Assembly: GCA_013360985.1 (NCBI GenBank)
Contig: JABWAM010000066.1
Location: 1 to 10,891 of the forward strand
Direction of reading: 5' to 3'
Origin: Verrucomicrobiia bacterium
GTDB taxonomy: Bacteria; Verrucomicrobiota; Verrucomicrobiia; JABWAM01
DNA length: 10,891 nucleotides
In this document: positions 1 through 6,543 of the stretch, piece after piece
Layout: every line of letters begins with the position of its first letter
Position numbering within the stretch: the stretch's first letter is position 1
Translations under genes and position numbers: made by a program
The notes under the pieces: generated by a model
Databases searched by the model: none
What the model was told of the DNA's origin: nothing
What the model saw: the letters and a program-made list of their open reading frames with translations, nothing else

Positions 1-246
1 GCCCTCGCAACATTCTGGACTCAAACCGCGGCCGCGGCGCCGCCGCCGGCGGCGCCCTCCCTCGCTTCGCGACCGAGCGGATTTTTCCCAAGCATGAACG
101 GTGGAAAGGGAGGGCGAGGCCGCCGGCCGAGCCGTCGTATCCTTCTTGTGGGGAGTCTGAAATCTCGACACAACCCACCCCTCCGATCCTCCATGGATGA
201 TGAGGAGGGTTGCTCTCTGAAAATCGAGCGGATCCGTGGATTTGGG
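1..246. repeat. Dispersed repeat, copy A (left)
   Basis: This stretch aligns along its whole length with 10600-10832 in the same orientation. Four blocks are identical by eye: 66-95 with 10651-10680 (30 bases), 101-136 with 10686-10721 (36 bases), 181-209 with 10767-10795 (29 bases) and 211-246 with 10797-10832 (36 bases). Between them lie more diverged bases and small indels. Each copy contains an imperfect inverted repeat: 45-61 can pair with 108-127 (GCCGGCGG and GCCCTCCC arms around a short internal loop), with a loop of about 46 bases. A TCCATGGA palindrome lies in the third block. The copy touches the window edge and may extend further left. Short ORFs run through it on both strands, but none resembles a protein. 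It is probably a non-coding dispersed element rather than a gene. Its family is unknown to me. Confidence 0.85.
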
Positions 247-437
247 CAGAGCCTTGATCCCCGCGTGAGGAGACTCGCGCGCATTCGCGCAGGGAAGCGC
301 GGGGCGCTCGGACTTCGCCTTCTTTGCGGGCATCGGACTCATGCGAATGGGCCTGCGCGTCGCCGCGACCGCCTCCGCCTCGCTCCCTCCTCTCCGAATC
401 GTTCACACTCCGAAGGGAAATTTTCGCCGAAAGACGG

Positions 438-518
438 AAAACTCCGGGTTCCTAAGAGGTTTCGGAGCAGCCCGCCCTGCCTTTTCGGAGAACCTCTTGT
501 TCCCCGAAAGGCAGGGCG
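438..518 (-). terminator. Candidate terminator region downstream of mrp
   Basis: Read on the minus strand, 85 bases past the mrp stop, there is first a long stem. Bases 504-518 pair with 473-488 (15 bp plus one bulged T, loop of 15), but no U tract follows. Next comes a weaker element: CTCCG (467-463) pairs with CGGAG (446-442), an inner CCT/AGG stem lies between, and TTTT follows (441-438). The second element looks like a weak intrinsic terminator. The first may instead be a Rho-pause or RNA-stabilising hairpin, or part of a repeat. The role is inferred from position and shape only. Confidence 0.35.
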
Positions 519-529
519 ACTCGGCCTCG

Positions 530-558
530 CCTCCCGCCTCATTCCAGAGAGCGGGAGG
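530..558. repeat. Perfect 8-bp inverted repeat
   Basis: CCTCCCGC (530-537) and GCGGGAGG (551-558) form a perfect stem with a 13-base loop, 45 bases beyond the mrp stop codon on the minus strand. No U tract follows on either strand. It may add to the termination or stability of the mrp transcript, or may simply be a GC-rich intergenic palindrome. Confidence 0.5.
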
Positions 559-602
559 ACGGGGCGCAGATTTCCCCGCCGGAAAGGCGAGAAACCTGCG
601 GG

Positions 603-1631
603 CTACGGCGTCAGGCGTTTCTCCAACGCCTTCGCCGCGTCGAGAAAGGCCCGCGCCGCGGCGGAATCCGGCGCCGCGTGAACGACCGGCCGGCCGGCGT
701 CGCCTCCCTCGCGCACCGCCATCTCGATCGGCACCTGCGCCAGGAGCGGCACGCCGAGACGGTCGGCTTCGCGCTGGCCTCCTCCGCTTCCGAAGAGGTC
801 GTAGCGTTGGCCGTCCGAGGGGGAGAGGAAATAGCTCATGTTCTCGATCACGCCGAGGATCGGCACGTTCACCTTCTGAAACATCGCCGACGCCTTGCGC
901 ACATCGAGAAGCGCCACCTCCTGCGGAGTCGTCACCATCACCGCCCCCGTCAGCGGCACGGTCTGGCAGAGCGAAAGCTGCGCGTCGCCCGTGCCCGGCG
1001 GCAGATCCACCACCAGCCAATCGAGCGGCCCCCAGGCCACGTCGAAAATGAACTGCCGCACCGCTTGGGCGATGAGCGGCCCGCGCCAAATCACCGGCGA
1101 ATCCGGATCCATGAGGAACCCGATGCTCATCAACTGGATGCCGAGGCTCTCCACCGGCACGAGCTTCTCGTCGCGCACCTCGGGCGCCGCCGCCGCGCGC
1201 ATCATCAACGGCACGCTGGGGCCGTAGATATCGCAATCGAGCAGCCCCACCCTTCCGCCCAACTTGGCGAGCGCCAGCGCGAGGTTCACCGCCACCGTGG
1301 ATTTCCCTACGCCGCCCTTGCCGCTCGCCACCGCGATGCGGCGGCGGAGGTGATCAAGGCGCGCGGAGGAGGGCGCGGCGACCGGCGCCGCCGCCTTCAC
1401 CCCGACGCTCACCTCCACCGTTGCGATTCCCGGCAGCGCGCGAAGCGCCCGTTCCGCGCCGCGGCGGATCTCCTCGGCCACTTTCGGGTCCGCGGAGGTC
1501 AACTCGATCGCCGCGACGCAGCGGCCGTTTTCCACGCGAAGGTCTTTGACCATTCCGAAAGAGACGATGTCCCGGCTGTATCCGGGATACTTGACCTGTT
1601 TGAGCGCGTTGCGCGCCTGATCGGCGTTCAT
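603..1631 (-). CDS. mrp: Mrp/ApbC/NBP35-family P-loop ATPase (Fe-S cluster carrier), CxxC-less form
   Basis: This 342-residue cytoplasmic ATPase belongs to the Mrp/ApbC group, which in other bacteria binds and passes on Fe-S clusters. The N-terminal part (about 1-75) is the MIP18/DUF59 domain, with VKYPGYSRDIVSFGMVKD as its recognisable core. The MinD-like ATPase domain begins at about residue 97. It has the deviant Walker A motif GKGGVGKS (104-111), the LLDCDIYGPS stretch (130-139), the DLPPGTGDAQLS Mrp signature (209-220) and ENMSYF (263-268). The CxxC that often follows ENMS and holds the bridging cluster is absent; the sequence there is LSPSDGQRYD. Length and ending are normal. I chose the ATG at 1631 because the family's N-terminal domain starts there. 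A TTG at 1727 would add 32 arginine- and serine-rich residues of no known kind. No good Shine-Dalgarno sequence precedes either start. It is divergent from the R-M operon and much richer in GC, so it is probably a host housekeeping gene. The family call is firm; the role in Fe-S transfer is known of the family. Confidence 0.93.
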   Translation of the reverse strand: MNADQARNALKQVKYPGYSRDIVSFGMVKDLRVENGRCVAAIELTSADPKVAEEIRRGAERALRALPGIATVEVSVGVKAAAPVAAPSSARLDHLRRRIAVASGKGGVGKSTVAVNLALALAKLGGRVGLLDCDIYGPSVPLMMRAAAAPEVRDEKLVPVESLGIQLMSIGFLMDPDSPVIWRGPLIAQAVRQFIFDVAWGPLDWLVVDLPPGTGDAQLSLCQTVPLTGAVMVTTPQEVALLDVRKASAMFQKVNVPILGVIENMSYFLSPSDGQRYDLFGSGGGQREADRLGVPLLAQVPIEMAVREGGDAGRPVVHAAPDSAAARAFLDAAKALEKRLTP

Positions 1632-1882
1632 GGATGCGGGAATTTGCGGCCATTCGCGAAGGGATGCAAGAGCATCGCGCCATCCGCGTCGCCTCCGGCT
1701 CGACTTTGCGGGAGGGCTCTGATTCAACTCGGCCCATCATGCCGCCGTCCCCACGCACCCCGAAGTCGAAGTTGGCCGAGAGTGATCGCCATCCTGAAGC
1801 CGACCACCCCATGCGCCCCGAGGCGGGGACGCAGGCCCAGGTCCAGAAGAAGAAAGCGCCGCAAACGCAACAACACCTTGTC
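1632..1882. promoter_or_regulatory. Divergent spacer between mrp and hsdM
   Basis: These 251 bases must hold the start signals for mrp (minus) and probably for the whole R-M operon (plus), because no later gap in the operon is large enough for an ordinary promoter. I see no clear -35/-10 pair and no strong Shine-Dalgarno sequence before either start. The hsdM frame stays open through the spacer from 1634, but that translation (rich in Ser, Pro and Arg) does not look like a methyltransferase N-terminus. Base composition falls sharply near the right end: 43 of 60 bases are G or C in 1801-1860, against 28 of 60 in 1861-1920. This makes about 1850-1883 a likely left edge of acquired DNA. Confidence 0.5.
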
Positions 1883-3865
1883 ATGTCCCTTACCCTAAAC
1901 AAACCCAAGCTCGACAATCTCGCCGGCGACATCTGGAAATCGGCGGAGCGGTTGCGGGGGAAGTTCAAGGCTTACGAATATCAGAGCGTGATCCTGCCCA
2001 TCATCGTGATCCGGCGGCTGGAATGCGTGCTGCTGGCCTGGCGCGAGGCGAAACGGGCGGAGGTGCTGGCAAAACGACCCAATCTCCAAGGCAACGAGGA
2101 GAAGCTTGCTGATCTGGTGAAGGGGATGGAGCTGGGCACTGCGCCGTTTTCGAACAAGACCGACTGGACGCTCCGCAAGGTGTCTGAGGAAGATCACGCG
2201 CTGCTCGAAGCGAACTTCCGCGCGTACATCAACGGCTTCTCGAAGAACGTGGACGACATCATCGAGCACTTCAACTACCGGGCGACCATCGGGCTGATGG
2301 TGAAAAACAACCGGCTCGCGCCGATCCTGAGCCAATACAAGGAACTCCCCCTCGGCCCGGACCAGCTTTCCGGGTTGGAGATGGGTTACATCTACGAGGA
2401 ATTGCTCCGGCGATTCTCGGAACAGAGCGGCGAAGAGGCGGGGGAACATTTCACCCCGCGCGAAGTGATTCGCCTGATGGTCGAGTTGCTGGAAATTCCC
2501 ATCCCCGACCGGCATTTCTCCATCTACGACCCCGCGGCCGGCACCGGCGGGATGTTGTCGGTCAGCAAGGAACACCTGCTCGACCGGGCGACCACCCCGG
2601 CGGAACGGGAGCGCGTCGAGAAATTCCTCACCGTCCACGGGCAGGAACTTTCCCCGACCAACTACGCCATCTGTCAGGCCGACCTCCTCATCAAGAACGA
2701 CAAAAACGCCAGGGTGACCCTCGGCAACTCCCTCATCCCGCACGACCCGCACAGCAAAGAACCGGGCGACCAATGGCCGGAAACCAAGTATCGCTTCAAC
2801 CGGGGCTTGAGCAATCCGCCCTTCGGCGTGACGTGGGGCGGCAAGGACGGCTACGAAGCCGAGGCGCGGAAGCTGGCGCAGACCCGTTACCAAGCCGGGA
2901 TGCCGCGTTCCAACGACGGCGCGCTGCTGTTCCTGCAAACCATGCTCGCCAAGATGATTCCTCCGGAGGACGGCGGCAGCCGCCTCGCCATCATCTTCAA
3001 CGGCTCGCCGCTGTCCAACGGCGACTGCGGTTCCGGCGAGAGCGAAATCCGCCGCTGGATTCTGGAGCGCGACTGGCTCGACGCCATCGTGATGCTGCCC
3101 GACCAGTTGTTCTACAACACCGGCATCTTCACCTACATCTGGCTGCTCCGAAACGAGAAACCCGCCAGCCATCGCGGGCGCGTGATGCTCATCGATGCCC
3201 GGCAACAGTTCGAGAAAGAGCCGAAATCGTTCGGCAACAAACGCAATCGCATCACCGACGCCCACCGGCAATGGATCGAGCAACGGTACCGGGACGGCTG
3301 GGCCAAGGGCTTCTCCGACGAGCGCGTCAAAATCTTTCGCCGCGAAGATTTCGCCTATCACAAGGTCAGCGTCGTGTTCTGGCAGTTTGACGAACACGAC
3401 CAGCCGGCCATCGTCACCGAGCCTTACGAGAAAACCTTCACCGCCGGCAACGTGAAGAGGGAACAAGAGTTCTACGCCAGCGACCTGACCTTCCGGGCGC
3501 GGGTGCACGCCGACGGAGCGGAAAAAACCGTGGAACTCGCCCTCAAGCCGAAGGACAACGCCGTCAAGAAGTTCAAGGCGGCGTTCGGCAACGGCGCGGA
3601 AATTCTCTCCGTCGAATGGACGCACCGGCATTACGTGCAGGACGACGAATACATCCCTTACGGCGAGGATATCGCGGCGTTCCTGAAACGCGAGATCGCC
3701 AAACCGATCATCCGCTGGGAGGACAGTCCGCAACTCGGCTACGAGATCCTGCCGAACAAATACTTCTACCGCTACCAGCCGCCAACGCCCGCCAAAGACT
3801 TGCTGGAACAATTCTGGAAGCTGGAGAAGGAAGCGGAGAAGATGTTGGAGGGGCTGGGACAATGA
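1883..3865 (+). CDS. hsdM: Type I restriction-modification system, DNA methyltransferase subunit HsdM
   Basis: This 660-residue N6-adenine DNA methyltransferase subunit would pair with HsdS to methylate, and with HsdR to restrict. The N-terminal helical HsdM domain (about 10-155) includes WKSAERLRGKFKAYEYQSVI. GEHFTPREVIRLMV (187-200) leads into the catalytic fold. The S-adenosylmethionine-binding motif I is DPAAGTGGM (216-224), and the catalytic motif IV is NPPF (311-314). A C-terminal extension of about 150 residues makes it longer than the roughly 500-residue enterobacterial HsdM, but fits the larger HsdM class in other phyla. It ends in an amphipathic, Glu/Lys-rich helix (about 637-658). 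The ATG at 1883 starts the protein where family members start; the upstream in-frame extension to 1634 looks non-coding. No clear Shine-Dalgarno sequence is present. The stop overlaps the next start (ATGA). It is the first gene of the operon. The call is firm. Confidence 0.96.
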   Translation: MSLTLNKPKLDNLAGDIWKSAERLRGKFKAYEYQSVILPIIVIRRLECVLLAWREAKRAEVLAKRPNLQGNEEKLADLVKGMELGTAPFSNKTDWTLRKVSEEDHALLEANFRAYINGFSKNVDDIIEHFNYRATIGLMVKNNRLAPILSQYKELPLGPDQLSGLEMGYIYEELLRRFSEQSGEEAGEHFTPREVIRLMVELLEIPIPDRHFSIYDPAAGTGGMLSVSKEHLLDRATTPAERERVEKFLTVHGQELSPTNYAICQADLLIKNDKNARVTLGNSLIPHDPHSKEPGDQWPETKYRFNRGLSNPPFGVTWGGKDGYEAEARKLAQTRYQAGMPRSNDGALLFLQTMLAKMIPPEDGGSRLAIIFNGSPLSNGDCGSGESEIRRWILERDWLDAIVMLPDQLFYNTGIFTYIWLLRNEKPASHRGRVMLIDARQQFEKEPKSFGNKRNRITDAHRQWIEQRYRDGWAKGFSDERVKIFRREDFAYHKVSVVFWQFDEHDQPAIVTEPYEKTFTAGNVKREQEFYASDLTFRARVHADGAEKTVELALKPKDNAVKKFKAAFGNGAEILSVEWTHRHYVQDDEYIPYGEDIAAFLKREIAKPIIRWEDSPQLGYEILPNKYFYRYQPPTPAKDLLEQFWKLEKEAEKMLEGLGQ

Positions 3866-4500
3866 AGAACCGGACACACACGACAAACAGGACAGACTCC
3901 CCCGGTCAGTCCCCTGTGTCCCGTTCGTCCCGTGAAGACCGTGTGCTCCCGGCCCACGGCGGCTACGAGAGCCTGCTCTCTTTCCAGAAAGCCAGAGTCG
4001 TCTACGATGCCACTGTGCGCTTCTGCGAACGTTTTGTGGACAAGCATAACCGCACCCGCGATCAGATGATCCAGGCCGCCCGGTCGGGCAAGCAAAACAT
4101 CCTCGAAGGCAGCCGGGCCAGCGGCACATCGAAGGAAACCGAGCTCAAGCTGACCAACGTCGCCCGCGCAAGCCTTGAAGAACTTCTGGAAGATTATCGT
4201 GACTTTCTGCGCTCGAGCGGCAGCACGCAGTGGGAAAAAGACTCGAAGGAAGCCTTGTTCGTGCGGAAACTCGGTTCTCGCAAAGGAATCTCCTACGAGA
4301 CGTTTCGTGAGTTTGTGGAAACCCGCCCCGCGCCCGTGGTGGCCAACATTATCATCAGCTTGATTCACCAAACCAATTACCTCTTGGACCAGCAGATCCG
4401 CCGGCTGGAACAGGATTTTCTCAAGGAAGGCGGCCTGCGCGAGCGCATGACGCGCGCCCGCCTCGCCGTGCGCTCCCAGAATCAACCTTCACGCCGATGA
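3862..4500 (+). CDS. Four-helix-bundle protein with C-terminal 'suffix' domain (S23/IVP-like)
   Basis: This 212-residue cytoplasmic protein resembles the four-helix-bundle family found as 23S rRNA intervening-sequence proteins, in the longer form that carries a conserved C-terminal suffix region. The core runs from GGY (33-35) through the YDATVRFCERF helix, ARSGKQNILEGS (73-84) and NVARASLEELLEDYRDFLR (99-117). The suffix part, HQTNYLLDQQIRRLEQDF (169-186) plus a basic segment (191-204), follows. The first 28 residues are polar, Thr/Ser/Arg-rich and encoded by a GGAC-rich imperfect inverted repeat. A GTG at 3943 (residue 28) is therefore a possible alternative start just before the conserved part. 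I keep the ATG at 3862 because it forms an ATGA overlap with hsdM. The end overlaps hsdS in the same way. The family's molecular function is not known. Placement between hsdM and hsdS suggests a partner of the methyltransferase, which is inference. Confidence 0.85.
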   Translation: MKNRTHTTNRTDSPGQSPVSRSSREDRVLPAHGGYESLLSFQKARVVYDATVRFCERFVDKHNRTRDQMIQAARSGKQNILEGSRASGTSKETELKLTNVARASLEELLEDYRDFLRSSGSTQWEKDSKEALFVRKLGSRKGISYETFREFVETRPAPVVANIIISLIHQTNYLLDQQIRRLEQDFLKEGGLRERMTRARLAVRSQNQPSRR

Positions 4501-5837
4501 CCAGTCCTCACGACAGCTTTCTCGATTCCCTGCCTGCCGGATGGACTTCCGACCGGCTCAAAGATGTCGTCGCGCTGCGCAACGAAAAGACTGATGAAGT
4601 CAGTGCGGAGGAAGATTATCTCGAACTTGAGGACGTGGAATCCAGCACGGGACGAATCCTAAATCGGCGCAACACGCTGGAGGTTGAGAGCGCGGTCACG
4701 CTTTTCAAGAAAGGCGATGTGCTGTTCGGTAAACTGCGGCCTTATCTCGAAAAGCATTACCAAGCCGACTTCGACGGCAAATGCACGGGCGAAATCCTCG
4801 CGTTCAAGCCGGAGCGGATTGCCAGTCGTTTCCTACGTTACAGCGTCGGGGCGCACTGGTTCATTCAACGGTGCAATGCGCTCGCCTACGGCGCGAAAAT
4901 GCCTCGCGTCAGTTGGGAAAAACAACTTTCGCAGTTCGTGATGCCGCTTCCCCCGTTGCCGGAGCAGGAGCGGATCGCGGCGTATCTGGATGCGAGTTGT
5001 GCGGCGCTGGATGCCGCCATCGCCGCCAAACGCCGCCAACTCGATACCCTCGACGCGCTGGTTGAAGCGACTATTTTCAATGCCGTTGCCTTCGGACTTC
5101 GGGACGGTGCGGAGCGGCGAGTTATCGGGGCGGTGTTCCTGCCGGAGATTCCCAGCGAATGGCGATTTGAGAGACTCAAGTCTGTCGCCAGCATCCGGTA
5201 TGGCCTCGGTGAGCCTCCGGGCGAATTGGATAGCGGTGTGCAGATGATCCGAGCAACCGACATTGACGCAGGCACAATCCGCCGCGAAGGGCTGCTCCGC
5301 ATTGATCCAGAAGAACTCCCGCCGGAGAGAAATCCCTACCTGAAAGCGGACGAAATCATTGTTGTGCGCAGTGGTGCATACACCGGAGACTCGGCAATCG
5401 TGCCACCCGATTTGGAGGGCTGTGTTGCCGGCTACGATATGGTTGTTGCGGTCAATCGCGGCTCGCCGCGCTTCGTGGCGTATGCGCTACTGAGCCGATA
5501 CGTGCTTGATGGACAAATTTTCTTGCTGACACTTCGGGCAGCGCAACCACACTTGAACGCAGAAGAATTGGGCAGCGTTCGGTTGGCGCTACCGCCAACA
5601 CGGAAAGAGCAAGAGACCATCGCCGATTTCCTGGACGCCAAACTCGCTGAAATCAAGCGCATCGCCACCAACATCGAATCCCAGATCGCCACGCTGTTGG
5701 CCTATCGCAAGTCGCTGATCCACGAATGCGTCACCGGCCAGCGGCGGATCACCGAACCGCCTTCACCAAGCGGCTCCGGCGGGCGAGGGGCGGACGGGCG
5801 GCGGGTCAACACCAAAGTTGATGTTGCAGAGCCATGA
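4497..5837 (+). CDS. hsdS: Type I restriction-modification system, specificity subunit HsdS
   Basis: This 446-residue DNA-recognition subunit has the usual two-fold layout. Target recognition domain 1 (about 14-150) starts at LPAGWTSDRLKDVV, and FKKGDVLFGKLRPYL lies at 70-84. The central conserved region is PLPPLPEQERIAAYLD (150-165) followed by a long helix to about 197. Target recognition domain 2 (about 217-366) starts at EIPSEWRFERLKSV, with DEIIVVRSGAYTGDSA at 285-300. The distal conserved region is LPPTRKEQETIADFLD (365-380), with a coiled helix to about 411 and CVTGQRRI at 411-418. Both halves are intact, so a bipartite target is expected; its sequence cannot be read from here. The last 28 residues (419-446) include a Pro/Ser/Gly/Arg-rich piece unlike a normal ending. 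The part encoding domain 2 looks more AT-rich than the neighbouring genes, as expected for exchanged recognition domains. ATGA overlaps join it to the genes on both sides. Confidence 0.96.
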   Translation: MTSPHDSFLDSLPAGWTSDRLKDVVALRNEKTDEVSAEEDYLELEDVESSTGRILNRRNTLEVESAVTLFKKGDVLFGKLRPYLEKHYQADFDGKCTGEILAFKPERIASRFLRYSVGAHWFIQRCNALAYGAKMPRVSWEKQLSQFVMPLPPLPEQERIAAYLDASCAALDAAIAAKRRQLDTLDALVEATIFNAVAFGLRDGAERRVIGAVFLPEIPSEWRFERLKSVASIRYGLGEPPGELDSGVQMIRATDIDAGTIRREGLLRIDPEELPPERNPYLKADEIIVVRSGAYTGDSAIVPPDLEGCVAGYDMVVAVNRGSPRFVAYALLSRYVLDGQIFLLTLRAAQPHLNAEELGSVRLALPPTRKEQETIADFLDAKLAEIKRIATNIESQIATLLAYRKSLIHECVTGQRRITEPPSPSGSGGRGADGRRVNTKVDVAEP

Positions 5838-6187
5838 TTTTCACGGTAGAGTTCTACGAGACAGCGGATGGGCGCGCACCTGTGCGGGAGTTTCTCGAGG
5901 AACTCAAGCAGTCCGACCCCGGTGAGCATGCGGCGGTTTTGCGGGGGCTGGCGAAGTTGCGGGACCGGCAATGCCATCGCGAACCGTTGTCCAAGGCGCT
6001 AGGCGCCGGCCTGTTCGAGCTGCGGCACGTGGGCAGGTTGAACACGCGGGTGCTGTGGTTCTTTATGAAGGGCCGGCGGATCATCGCGGTGCACGGCATC
6101 CGCAACAAGGGACAAGCCATCCCGTCCCGCGACCTCGATACGGCGCGGGAGCGGATGCAGGACTGGCAGGAGCGGTTTAGAAAATGA
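5834..6187 (+). CDS. higB: HigB/RelE-superfamily toxin (phage Gp49-like, PF05973 type)
   Basis: This 117-residue protein is of the Gp49-like branch of the RelE/ParE superfamily, whose HigB members cut mRNA at the ribosome. Family features in order are VEFYETADGRAPVREFLEEL (5-24), the helix with GLAKLRD (38-44), LFELR (60-64), the strand RVLWFFMKGRRIIAVHG (72-88) and the IRNKGQAIPSRDLDTARERM tail (89-108). That tail is the equivalent of the HGF-KK-pre-helix motif, although the second Lys of the usual pair is not in place. Length is typical. It is coupled to hsdS upstream and to the antitoxin downstream by ATGA overlaps. Toxin before antitoxin is the common order for this family. It probably acts as a translation-dependent RNase held by the next gene's product. 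Activity is inferred; the fold assignment is good. The symbol is used in the family sense. Confidence 0.85.
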   Translation: MIFTVEFYETADGRAPVREFLEELKQSDPGEHAAVLRGLAKLRDRQCHREPLSKALGAGLFELRHVGRLNTRVLWFFMKGRRIIAVHGIRNKGQAIPSRDLDTARERMQDWQERFRK

Positions 6188-6543
6188 AAAAGACCAACTT
6201 TGACCTGTATCTGGAAGAGCAACTGAAAGACCCGGACTTTGCCGAGCGGTTTGAGAAGGCGGGCGCGGCGTGGGACGTGGCGTTGCAGATTGCGGCGCTG
6301 CGCGAGCAGGCCGGGCTGTCGCAGAAGGATCTCGCACGGAAACTCCACACCTCGCAACAGAACATCAGCCGGCTCGAGTCGCCATCCTACGAAGGCCACT
6401 CGTTGGCCATGTTGCGACGCGTAGCCAAAGTCTTGCGCGCCCGGGTGCGGGTGGTGCTTGAAGCCGAGTCACCTGCGCAAGGCAATCGCGTCGCGGAGTC
6501 GTCCGCGCCCTACCGGGTGAAATGCCGGCCAACCAAGCCATGA
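6184..6543 (+). CDS. higA: HigA-like antitoxin with XRE helix-turn-helix
   Basis: This 119-residue DNA-binding protein should neutralise the preceding toxin and repress transcription. An acidic N-terminal part (DLYLEEQLKDPDFAERFEKA, 7-26) precedes a Cro/C1-type helix-turn-helix at about 34-92. LREQAGLSQKDLARKL (39-54) covers the first two helices, and TSQQNISRLES (56-66) contains the recognition helix. The motif SYEGHSLAMLRRVAKVL (68-84) is characteristic of antitoxins paired with Gp49-like toxins. The last 25 residues are of low similarity to anything I recognise. Such antitoxins usually bind an operator before their own operon. Here no gap precedes the pair, so any operator would sit inside hsdS or before hsdM. 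ATGA overlaps join it to the toxin and to the following small gene. Confidence 0.88.
   Translation: MKKTNFDLYLEEQLKDPDFAERFEKAGAAWDVALQIAALREQAGLSQKDLARKLHTSQQNISRLESPSYEGHSLAMLRRVAKVLRARVRVVLEAESPAQGNRVAESSAPYRVKCRPTKP

Larger units (their letters stand above)
247..602. other. Gene-free stretch with hairpins between repeat A and mrp
   Basis: No convincing gene lies in these 356 bases. An open frame crosses it, but its translation is arginine- and proline-rich and runs antisense through mrp, as expected for random GC-rich DNA. It holds a strong hairpin (473-518), a perfect 8-bp hairpin (530-537 with 551-558, loop of 13) and a weaker stem (442-446 with 463-467) followed by four T on the minus strand. 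A short translated stretch at 311-355 reads DFAFFAGIGLMRMGL, which resembles motif I of C5-cytosine methyltransferases, but the similarity does not continue on either side. At most this would be a small gene remnant. Confidence 0.6.

Noticed and set aside
21..284. Short ORFs inside both repeat copies (for example minus strand 21-284 and 10526-10780)
   Set aside because: Their translations are Arg/Gly/Pro-rich, the frame is disturbed by indels between the copies, and the conserved blocks include non-coding palindromes. A non-coding repeat explains them better.
1634..1882. N-terminal extension of HsdM by 83 residues from an upstream ATG
   Set aside because: The extra residues are Ser-, Pro- and Arg-rich, unlike any HsdM. 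They overlap the region needed for promoters, and the composition changes to that of the operon only near 1883.
678..1898. Plus-strand open frame across mrp
   Set aside because: It is rich in His, Arg and Ala with no domain, directly opposite a well-supported Mrp protein.
1895..4129. Long open frame on the minus strand, 744 codons, opposite hsdM
   Set aside because: It lies wholly opposite hsdM and the four-helix gene, whose motifs are unmistakable. Its translation is rich in Val, Gly, Phe, Leu and Arg with no recognisable motif, as expected opposite GC-rich coding DNA.
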